NCBI GenBank assembly: GCA_018820005.1
Contig: JAHJOS010000123.1
Span: 1 to 6,594, forward strand
Length of the DNA stretch: 6,594 nt
From: Alphaproteobacteria bacterium
GTDB lineage: Bacteria; Pseudomonadota; Alphaproteobacteria; Rhizobiales; Devosiaceae
Direction: 5' to 3'
A program made the translations under genes and the position numbers. Positions 1-5,441 of this stretch are shown one piece after another. Below the pieces are notes generated by a model, which saw only the letters and a list, made by a program, of their open reading frames with translations, made no database searches and was not told the DNA's origin. Position 1 is the stretch's first letter. The number at the start of each line of letters is the position of its first letter.

Positions 1-150
1 ATGAAGGGCGGCTTTGCGGCCATCAAGGGCCCGCTTAAGGACAACAAGGGCAATGTAATCGCTACCGAAGGCCAGAGTTTCGCCGAGGACGATGTCGCGC
101 TCGAGAGCATGGACTATCTCGTCGAGGGCGTCGTCGGGTCGATCTCGTAA
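1..150 (+). CDS. BMP/PnrA-family ABC transporter substrate-binding protein, C-terminal fragment (5' end outside window)
   Basis: Frame 1 is open from the first base to a TAA at 148-150, giving the last 49 residues of a protein whose start lies upstream; the ATG at base 1 is most likely an internal Met. The visible part has the usual end of BMP-family periplasmic binding proteins: a G-P-L-K-D-N-K-G-N-V-I segment (residues 10-20 of the fragment), corresponding to the common G-P-I-x-D-x-x-G pattern, then an S-M-D-Y-L-V-E-G-V-V-G close to the C-terminus. Such proteins are secreted lipoproteins that deliver ligand to a two-permease importer. Two permeases of the matching type follow after 4 nt, which supports the call. 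The signal peptide and ligand-binding residues are not in the window, so the substrate cannot be read here. The family call rests on a short C-terminal match plus context. Confidence 0.78.
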   Translation: MKGGFAAIKGPLKDNKGNVIATEGQSFAEDDVALESMDYLVEGVVGSIS

Positions 151-154
151 CGCC

Positions 155-1279
155 ATGGACACGGGCACCCCACAGGGAATGTCACCAAACGGCACGGCAG
201 GGGCCATTGCGCCTGCCGGACTGTCGCTGGGGGCGGCGATGCGGCGCAGCGAAGCGATTGCGCTGCCGTTGCTGGCCCTGATTGCCGGCCTTGCGGCGTT
301 CGGCGCCTTCCTGCTGGCGCTCGGCAAGTCGCCAATCGATTTCTACGGCTATGTGTTCCAGGCCGGGTTCGGCTCGACCTTCTCCTGGGAAAACACGCTG
401 TCGCGCGCGGCGCCCCTTCTCTTGGCTGCCCTCTGCGTGGCCATCCCGGCCCGGCTGGGCCTGGTGGTGATCGGGGGCGAGGGTGCCATTGTGCTGGGCG
501 GCGTGGCGGCCGGGGTCACTGGCGCCAGCTTTCCGGGGCTGGGGCTGGGCGGCATTGTGATGATGGCGCTGGCCGGTGCGCTCACCGGCGCCCTGTGGAT
601 CGGCGCCGTAGGCTGGATGCGGGTGCGGCGCGGCGTCAACGAGACCATCTCGAGCCTCCTGATGGCCTATATTGCCATCGCGCTGATGAACCATTTCGTC
701 GAAAGCGTGTTCCGCGATCCGGCGAGTCTGAACAAGCCTTCGACTGCCCCGCTGGAGGCGGCCTATCGGCTGGCTGACATGCCGGGCATGGCCGTGCATT
801 GGGGGCTGGGCATTGGCCTGGTCGCCTGCATCGTCAGCTATATCGTGATGGAGCGCACCACCTGGGGCTTTGCCGCGCGCATCGTGGGCGGCAATGTTCG
901 GGCGGCGCAGATTCAGGGCCTGCCCACCGGCCGGCTGATCCTGGGCTTTACGGCCCTCGCCGGTGGCTTTGCCGGGTTGGCCGGCATGGTCGAGGTCAGC
1001 GCCGTGCATGGTATAGCCAATGGCTCGCTGGCGGCGGGCTATGGCTATACCGGCATATTGATTGCCTTCCTCGCCCGCCACAATGCCCTGGCCATCATTC
1101 CGGTGGCGGTGCTGCTGGCCGGGTTCGAGGCGTCGAGTGGGTTGGTGCAGCGGCGCATGGATCTGCCCGATGCCACCATGCTGGTGCTGCAGGGACTGGT
1201 GTTTGTCGCCATCCTCGTCAGCGAAACCCTGGTGGGCCGCTTCCGCCTGTTCAAACCAGAAACATGGGTGCGCGCATGA
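155..1279 (+). CDS. ABC transporter permease, BPD_transp_2 family (YufP/NupB-like), first of two
   Basis: A 374-residue hydrophobic protein, one of the two membrane subunits that form the translocation channel of a BMP-type importer. After a hydrophilic, Gly/Ala/Pro-rich N-terminus of about 32 residues, a first membrane segment spans about 35-56. Family landmarks follow: an I-G-G-E-G stretch at 106-110 (compare I-G-A-E-G in relatives), G-V-N-E-T-I-S-S at 160-167, the cytoplasmic loop thought to meet the ATPase, and V-G-G-N-V-R-A-A-Q at 244-252. Several further hydrophobic segments are present, as expected for 8-10 passes. The start is uncertain: ATG 155 lies 4 nt after the binding-protein stop but lacks a Shine-Dalgarno; ATG 179 has AGGGA abutting it; ATG 239 has a G-run 5 nt upstream, begins just before the first membrane segment and would give 346 residues. 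The stop overlaps the next permease by 4 nt. Family confident; substrate inferred from neighbours. Confidence 0.93.
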   Translation: MDTGTPQGMSPNGTAGAIAPAGLSLGAAMRRSEAIALPLLALIAGLAAFGAFLLALGKSPIDFYGYVFQAGFGSTFSWENTLSRAAPLLLAALCVAIPARLGLVVIGGEGAIVLGGVAAGVTGASFPGLGLGGIVMMALAGALTGALWIGAVGWMRVRRGVNETISSLLMAYIAIALMNHFVESVFRDPASLNKPSTAPLEAAYRLADMPGMAVHWGLGIGLVACIVSYIVMERTTWGFAARIVGGNVRAAQIQGLPTGRLILGFTALAGGFAGLAGMVEVSAVHGIANGSLAAGYGYTGILIAFLARHNALAIIPVAVLLAGFEASSGLVQRRMDLPDATMLVLQGLVFVAILVSETLVGRFRLFKPETWVRA

Positions 1280-2202
1280 ACGGCTTTGACATCGGCTGGT
1301 GGGGCGTGCCGATCGCCATTTTCGGCGGCGCCATCCGCGTCTCCACCCCCTTTATCTTCGTCAGCCTGGGCGAATGCCTCACCGAGCGGTCGGGCCGCAT
1401 CAATCTGGGGCTCGAAGGAACGCTGGTGTTCGGCGCTATGGCTGGTTATGCCGTGGCGTTTCACACCGGCTCGCCCTGGGCCGGCGTGGCCGCCGCAGCG
1501 TTTGCCGGCATGGTGTTTGGCCTGCTGCATGGCTGGCTGTGCAGCCTGCCCAAGGTCAACGATATCGCCGTGGGCATTGCGCTGATGTTGTTCGGCACCG
1601 GCATCGCCTTCTTTCTCGGCAAGCCCTATATCCAGCCTGTGGCGCCTGACCTGCCGGCCATTCCGTTGGGCTGGTGGACCGATATTCCCCAGCTTGAGGC
1701 AGCGCTGCGCGTCAATGTGCTCTTCGTGGTCGGGGCAATCCTGGCCTTTGTGATGGCCTGGATGTTCAAGGCGACGCGCATTGGGCTCATCGTGCGCGTC
1801 GTCGGCGACAGTACCGATGCGGCGCGGGCCATGGGGCTTGATCCCAATTGGGTGCGGCTGTGGTCGACGGCGGCGGGTGGCGCGCTGGCCGGCATCGGCG
1901 GCGCCTATCTCTCGCTCTATTATCCCGGCAGCTGGAACGAGGGCATTTCCTCCGGCCAGGGCCTGATGGCCGTGGCGCTGGTGATCTTTGCCCGCTGGAA
2001 CCCGATCAATTGCCTGTGGGCCGCGCTGCTGTTCGGCGGCGCTGGCGCACTGGGGCCGGCCTTGCAGTCGGTCGGCGTGTCGGAAGGCTATTATCTCTTT
2101 TTCGCGGCGCCCTATGTGCTGACGCTGGGGCTGCTGGTGGCAACTAGTTCTCCCACGCAGGCCATTTCCGGCGCGCCGGGCGAACTCAGCATTACCAAAT
2201 AG
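1276..2202 (+). CDS. ABC transporter permease, BPD_transp_2 family (YufQ/NupC-like), second of two
   Basis: A 308-residue membrane protein, the partner permease of the preceding gene; together they form the heterodimeric channel of the importer. It is shorter than its partner, as usual for this pair. The strongest mark is E-R-S-G-R-I-N-L-G-L-E-G-T at 37-49, matching the E-R-S-G-x-x-N-I-G-x-E-G pattern of this permease type. The loop V-G-D-S-T-D-A-A-R-A-M-G at 176-187 corresponds to the V-G-x-N-x-x-A-A segment of the first permease. Hydrophobic segments alternate with short polar loops, and the last 20 or so residues are polar and probably cytoplasmic. ATG 1276 overlaps the upstream TGA in an ATGA junction, suggesting translational coupling; an in-frame ATG at 1264 would add four residues and cannot be excluded. 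A hydrolase gene, not the ATPase, follows after 10 nt, which departs from the usual gene order of such importers. Confidence 0.93.
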   Translation: MNGFDIGWWGVPIAIFGGAIRVSTPFIFVSLGECLTERSGRINLGLEGTLVFGAMAGYAVAFHTGSPWAGVAAAAFAGMVFGLLHGWLCSLPKVNDIAVGIALMLFGTGIAFFLGKPYIQPVAPDLPAIPLGWWTDIPQLEAALRVNVLFVVGAILAFVMAWMFKATRIGLIVRVVGDSTDAARAMGLDPNWVRLWSTAAGGALAGIGGAYLSLYYPGSWNEGISSGQGLMAVALVIFARWNPINCLWAALLFGGAGALGPALQSVGVSEGYYLFFAAPYVLTLGLLVATSSPTQAISGAPGELSITK

Positions 2203-2205
2203 GAG
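2201..2205 (+). promoter_or_regulatory. Shine-Dalgarno site of the biuret hydrolase gene
   Basis: AGGAG lies 7 nt before ATG 2213 and overlaps the TAG stop of the upstream permease (2200-2202). It is the best ribosome binding site in the window and fixes the start of the hydrolase. It suggests that this enzyme is translated more strongly than the coupled genes around it; that is inference. Confidence 0.8.
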
Positions 2206-2212
2206 CGGCACC

Positions 2213-2890
2213 ATGCCCACCATCGCGGCGGACCCCTATAACTGGCCCTATAATGGCGATCTGCGGCCCGAGAATACGGCGCTGGTCATCATCGACATGC
2301 AGACCGATTTCTGTGGGGAAGGCGGCTATGTCGACTCCATGGGATACGATCTCAGCCTGACGCAGGCGCCAATTGCGCCGATCAAAGCGCTGCTGGCGGT
2401 GATGCGCGAAAAGGGGTTTCACATCATTCACACCCGCGAGGGTCATCGGCCTGATCTGGCGGATCTGCCGGCCAACAAGCGCTGGCGGTCGCGGCAGATG
2501 GGGGCGGGGATCGGCGATCGCGGTCCCTGCGGCAAGATCCTGATCCGGGGCGAACCGGGCTGGGACATCATCGACGAATTGGCGCCGCTGCCGGGCGAAG
2601 CCATTATCGACAAGCCGGGCAAGGGCAGCTTTTACGCTACGGACCTGGACCTGCTGCTGCGCAACCGTGGCATCGAGAACCTGCTGCTCACCGGCATCAC
2701 CACCGATGTGTGCGTCCACACCACCATGCGCGAGGCCAATGATCGCGGCTATGAATGCGTGCTGGTGGAGGATTGCTGCGGCGCTACCGATCCGGGCAAT
2801 CACGCGGCGGCCATCCACATGGTCAAGATGCAGGGTGGCGTGTTCGGCTCGGTCAGCAATAGCGCGGCCATCATCGAGGCGCTGGCATGA
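2213..2890 (+). CDS. biuH: biuret amidohydrolase (isochorismatase-like cysteine hydrolase)
   Basis: A 225-residue cytoplasmic enzyme that hydrolyses biuret to allophanate and ammonia (EC 3.5.1.84). It belongs to the isochorismatase-like cysteine hydrolases with an Asp-Lys-Cys triad: Asp28 in V-I-I-D-M-Q, Lys134 in I-D-K-P-G-K-G and Cys167 in T-T-D-V-C. From memory, Rhizobium leguminosarum BiuH has the triad D36/K142/C175; all three here are shifted by exactly 8, so spacing is identical. Other stretches recalled as shared are D-P-Y-x-W-P-Y-N-G near the N-terminus, C-G-x-G-G-Y-V-D at 34-41, the G-H-R-P-D-L-A-D-L-P loop at 77-86, R-E-A-N-D-R-G-Y-E-C at 173-182 and M-Q-G-G-V-F-G-S-V-S-N-S near the end. 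The length is normal. The start is fixed by a good Shine-Dalgarno, and the stop overlaps the ATPase gene by 4 nt. Context (allophanate hydrolase in the same operon) supports the call over ureidoacrylate hydrolase (RutB) or nicotinamidase. Confidence 0.9.
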   Translation: MPTIAADPYNWPYNGDLRPENTALVIIDMQTDFCGEGGYVDSMGYDLSLTQAPIAPIKALLAVMREKGFHIIHTREGHRPDLADLPANKRWRSRQMGAGIGDRGPCGKILIRGEPGWDIIDELAPLPGEAIIDKPGKGSFYATDLDLLLRNRGIENLLLTGITTDVCVHTTMREANDRGYECVLVEDCCGATDPGNHAAAIHMVKMQGGVFGSVSNSAAIIEALA

Positions 2891-4404
2891 GCGCGTTGGC
2901 GCCCGTTGGCGTCGAAACGGTCGGAATGACCATGAAATTCGGGGCCTTCGTGGCGCTGGATAATGTGTCGATTCAAGTGCGGCCCGGCAGCTTCCATGCC
3001 CTGCTTGGGGAAAATGGCGCGGGGAAATCCACGCTTGTGAAGTGCATGATGGGGTTCTACCACCCCACGTCCGGCCAGCTGATCGTGGGCGACCGCGAGG
3101 TCAGCATTGATGATCCGCGCGCCGCCCATGCCCATGGGCTGGGCATGGTGTACCAGCATTTTACGCTGGTGCCGTCGCTGACGGGCGCGGAAAACCTGGT
3201 CATCAACCGGCCGGATGTGCCGCCGGTGATCGACTGGGCGGCGGAGGGCAAGGCGCTGGCAGCGTTCATGGAGACGATGCCGTTTTCGGTGCCGCTCGAT
3301 GTGCCGGTCAACCGGCTTTCGGCGGGTGAAAAGCAGAAGCTCGAACTGCTCAAGCAGCTGTACCTCGGGCGCAAGTTCCTGATTCTGGATGAGCCCACTT
3401 CGGTGCTGACCCCGGCGGAGGCCGACGAACTGCTGGGCATGGTGCGGGAAATGACGGTGAGCGGCGGGCTGACGGTGCTGATGATCACCCACAAGTTCCG
3501 TGAGGTGACGGCCTATGCAGACGAGGTCTCGGTGCTGCGGCGGGGGCGTTATGTCGGTGGCGGCAAGGTTTCCGAGCTCAGCCATGCCGATATGGCGGCG
3601 CTGATGATCGGGGAAAAGACGCTGTCGCAGAAGGCGGCGCGCAATGATGCGCTCGGCAATGTCGTGCTCAGTCTGCGCGATGTGCAGGCGGTGGATCGCT
3701 CCGGGCTCAAGCAGATCAGTCTTGAGGCGCTGGATGTGCGCTCGGGCGAGATTGTGGGCGTGGCCGGGGTCTCGGGCAATGGGCAGGCCGAGTTGATGGA
3801 GATTTTGGCCGGCCAGCGCCCCTATCAGGCCGGCGCCATTCAAGTCAAAGGGCAGGCCTATGACGCCAGCCGCACGCAGGCGCGTGCGGCCCATGTGCGC
3901 TATCTGCCCGAAGAGCCGCTGCACAATGCCTGTGCCCCGCGCATGAGCGTGGCGCAGAACATCGCCTTCCGCGATTTCGACGAGGATGGGCAGGGCAAGC
4001 CGCGCTTCTGGCTCGACAATGGCGCCATGCGGGCCAAGGCGCGTGACCTGGTGGCGGCCTACAACGTCAAGACCACCTCGATCGACAGCCCGATTGCCGC
4101 GCTCTCGGGCGGCAATGTGCAGCGCGCCGTGCTGGCGCGCGAATTGACCGGGCAGGTGGACCTGCTGGTGATCTCCAATCCCTGCTTTGGCCTCGATTTC
4201 TCGGCCGTGGCCGAAATTCGGGCCCGCATCATGGCGGCGCGCAATTCCGGCACCGCCGTGCTGCTGATCAGCGAGGACCTCGATGAAATTCTGGAACTGT
4301 CGGACCGAGTGCTGGTGATGTCGGAGGGGCGCATTGCCTTTGAGACGCCCATCGGCACCGCCGATATTGGCGAGATCGGCAAACATATGGCGGGGCACGC
4401 ATGA
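2887..4404 (+). CDS. ABC transporter ATP-binding protein with two nucleotide-binding domains (YufO/NupA-like)
   Basis: A 505-residue cytoplasmic ATPase with two tandem domains, the standard size for ATPases of BMP-type and sugar importers; it powers transport through the two permeases. Domain 1 is intact: Walker A G-E-N-G-A-G-K-S-T at 41-49, Q-loop Q90, signature L-S-A-G-E-K-Q at 144-150, Walker B F-L-I-L-D-E-P at 164-170 and switch His202. Domain 2 is degenerate: G-V-S-G-N-G-Q at 294-300 lacks the Lys-Ser of Walker A, V-I-S-N-P at 428-432 replaces the acidic Walker B end, and S-E-D at 462-464 replaces the switch His. Its signature L-S-G-G-N at 406-410 is good. The likely result is one full ATP site, made of domain 1 Walker A and domain 2 signature. 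This asymmetry is usual in the family. ATG 2887 overlaps the hydrolase stop (ATGA) with GAGG 7 nt upstream; the end overlaps the second hydrolase in the same way. Confidence 0.94.
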   Translation: MSALAPVGVETVGMTMKFGAFVALDNVSIQVRPGSFHALLGENGAGKSTLVKCMMGFYHPTSGQLIVGDREVSIDDPRAAHAHGLGMVYQHFTLVPSLTGAENLVINRPDVPPVIDWAAEGKALAAFMETMPFSVPLDVPVNRLSAGEKQKLELLKQLYLGRKFLILDEPTSVLTPAEADELLGMVREMTVSGGLTVLMITHKFREVTAYADEVSVLRRGRYVGGGKVSELSHADMAALMIGEKTLSQKAARNDALGNVVLSLRDVQAVDRSGLKQISLEALDVRSGEIVGVAGVSGNGQAELMEILAGQRPYQAGAIQVKGQAYDASRTQARAAHVRYLPEEPLHNACAPRMSVAQNIAFRDFDEDGQGKPRFWLDNGAMRAKARDLVAAYNVKTTSIDSPIAALSGGNVQRAVLARELTGQVDLLVISNPCFGLDFSAVAEIRARIMAARNSGTAVLLISEDLDEILELSDRVLVMSEGRIAFETPIGTADIGEIGKHMAGHA

Positions 4405-5069
4405 GCCTGTTGCAAGCAAAGCCCTTTGCCATCGATATCGACCCGGCCCGCACGGCGCTGATTGTGATCGACATGCAGCGCGATTTTGTCGAGCCGGGTG
4501 GCTTCGGCGCTAGCCTCGGCAATGATGTGAGCCTGCTGCAGGCGATCATTCCCACCGTGGCGCGGCTGATCGCAGGCTTTCGTGCTGCGGGCGTGACGGT
4601 GATCCACACGCGGGAGTGCCATCTGCCCGATCTGTCTGATTGTCCGCCAGCCAAGCGCGATCGTGGCAATCCGGCGCTGCGCATCGGTGACATTGGACCG
4701 ATGGGACGCGTGTTGATAGCCGGTGAGCCGGGCGCCGATATTGTGCCGGAACTGGCGCCGATCGCGGGTGAAATTGTTATCGACAAGCCGGGCAAAGGGG
4801 CATTTTACGCGACCTTGCTGGGGACGATCCTGGCGGATCGCGGCATTCGCCAGCTGGTGTTTGCCGGGGTCACCACCGAGGTCTGCGTACAGACCAGCAT
4901 GCGTGAGGCCAATGACCGTGGCTTTGAGTGCATTCTGGCGACCGATGCCACCGAGAGCTATTTCCCCGCCTTCAAGCAGGCAACGCTCGAGATGATCGCG
5001 GCGCAGGGCGGGATTGTCGGCTGGCTGGCCAGCACAGACGATATCGTGGGGGCACTGCATGGCTCCTAG
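4401..5069 (+). CDS. second isochorismatase-like cysteine hydrolase, BiuH paralogue (possible triuret hydrolase)
   Basis: A 222-residue cytoplasmic cysteine hydrolase expected to cleave a C-N amide bond in a carbamoyl compound. The triad is complete: Asp24 in V-I-D-M-Q, Lys129 in I-D-K-P-G-K-G and Cys162 in T-T-E-V-C. It is clearly paralogous to the BiuH two genes upstream, sharing the H-T-R-E, G-E-P-G, I-D-K-P-G-K-G and R-E-A-N-D-R-G motifs. It differs where substrate is probably selected: it lacks the D-P-Y-x-W-P-Y-N-G N-terminus, carries V-E-P-G-G-F-G-A at 30-37 in place of C-G-E-G-G-Y-V-D, has R-D-R-G-N-P-A-L-R-I at 86-95, and has E-S-Y-F-P-A-F at 185-191 in place of G-A-T-D-P-G-N. It is therefore unlikely to be a redundant biuret hydrolase. 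Triuret hydrolase (TrtA), known from Herbaspirillum and related to BiuH, is a reasonable candidate because its product leads to biuret. Ureidoacrylate or another N-carbamoyl substrate is also possible. Family certain, substrate unknown. ATGA overlap with the ATPase gene. Confidence 0.9.
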   Translation: MSLLQAKPFAIDIDPARTALIVIDMQRDFVEPGGFGASLGNDVSLLQAIIPTVARLIAGFRAAGVTVIHTRECHLPDLSDCPPAKRDRGNPALRIGDIGPMGRVLIAGEPGADIVPELAPIAGEIVIDKPGKGAFYATLLGTILADRGIRQLVFAGVTTEVCVQTSMREANDRGFECILATDATESYFPAFKQATLEMIAAQGGIVGWLASTDDIVGALHGS

Positions 5070-5397
5070 CATCACCCATCCCGGTTTTCTCACTGGCGGC
5101 TGGCGGCAGCACGTTTTTGAGCCGTTTCATCCCGGCGTTGAAATCTGTCGCCTGCATGATGAGGCCGATGGTTCGGCTGTGGCCATGTTGCGCTACGCAA
5201 AGGGCGCGAGTGTTCCGCGCCACCTACACCAGGGGATCGAGACTATTCTGGTGCTCGAAGGGTCACAAACCGATGATGCGGGCCGCTATGGTGAAGGGGC
5301 GCTAGTGATCAACCCCATCGGAACCAGTCACGCCGTGGCGTCCGAGGGAGGCTGCGTGGTGCTGATTATCTGGGCTCGTCCGGTAGCGTTTATCTGA
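5059..5397 (+). CDS. small single-domain cupin protein (ChrR-like cupin fold), function unknown
   Basis: A 112-residue protein with the full single-domain cupin pattern. The first motif has His55, His57 and Glu61 (R-H-L-H-Q-G-I-E), followed by the turn L-E-G-S at 66-69. The second motif has G-A-L-V-I-N-P-I-G-T-S-H with His91 as the fourth ligand. These four residues normally hold one divalent metal, so a metal-binding protein or metalloenzyme is likely. Its Q-T-D-D-A-G-R-Y segment at 70-77 is typical of ChrR-type cupins, but there is no N-terminal zinc anti-sigma domain, so it is not a complete ChrR. No signal peptide is seen. ATG 5059 overlaps the end of the upstream hydrolase by 11 nt and has a G-run 6 nt before it; an in-frame ATG at 5014 would extend it 15 residues within the hydrolase gene and is less likely. 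Operon position implies a role in handling the substrate or an intermediate, but no reaction can be assigned. Confidence 0.87.
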   Translation: MAPSITHPGFLTGGWRQHVFEPFHPGVEICRLHDEADGSAVAMLRYAKGASVPRHLHQGIETILVLEGSQTDDAGRYGEGALVINPIGTSHAVASEGGCVVLIIWARPVAFI

Positions 5398-5441
5398 CGT
5401 CGAGACTGCACGAGAATTCTGACTGCAAGGAAACCAAGCCT
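5398..5441 (+). other. 44-nt spacer before the allophanate hydrolase gene
   Basis: This is the largest non-coding gap in the window. I see no stem-loop followed by a T-run and no convincing -35/-10 pair, so read-through from the cupin gene is the simplest view. It holds an 8-bp palindrome (5413-5420) and a 7-nt direct repeat GACTGCA (5404-5410 and 5421-5427), both short enough to be chance. Its 3' part carries the ribosome binding site of the next gene. Confidence 0.5.
5427..5433 (+). promoter_or_regulatory. Shine-Dalgarno site of the allophanate hydrolase gene
   Basis: AAGGAAA, with its AGGA core at 5428-5431, lies 10 nt before ATG 5442. It is a plausible independent ribosome binding site, slightly far from the start, and it supports ATG 5442 as the start of the amidase because this gene is not overlapped by its neighbour. 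Confidence 0.65.

Noticed and set aside
92..154. Extension of the first permease to ATG 92
   Set aside because: It would lie inside the end of the binding protein and add an Arg/Ser-rich stretch unlike the family; ATG 155 or a later ATG is more plausible.
799..1275. Extension of the second permease upstream to ATG 799
   Set aside because: The frame is open but overlaps the first permease almost fully and gives a His/Arg/Gly-rich translation unlike a membrane protein; the family homology begins at about 1276.
1045..2223. Minus-strand open frame of 392 codons opposite the permeases
   Set aside because: Antisense shadow of two recognisable permeases; composition is atypical for a protein and no motif is seen.
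2213..2890. Assignment of the first hydrolase as RutB (ureidoacrylate hydrolase) or nicotinamidase
   Set aside because: The N-terminal DPYxWPYNG stretch, triad spacing and C-terminal GGVFGSVSNS fit biuret hydrolase, no other rut genes are present, and allophanate hydrolase follows.
3721..4404. Loss of catalytic residues in the second half of the ATPase as evidence of a pseudogene
   Set aside because: A degenerate second domain with a good LSGGN signature is normal in this ATPase family, and the frame is intact.
2800..4419. Long minus-strand open frame of 539 codons opposite the ATPase gene
   Set aside because: It mirrors a clear ABC ATPase gene; its translation is His/Arg/Gln-rich without recognisable domains, as expected for the antisense of GC-rich coding DNA.
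4059..5093. Minus-strand open frame of 344 codons opposite the second hydrolase
   Set aside because: It spans the junction of two well-supported plus-strand genes and shows no domain.
5398..5441. Possible terminator or promoter in the only sizeable gap
   Set aside because: The AGAATTCT palindrome is only 8 bp with no loop or T-run, and no -35/-10 pair stands out.
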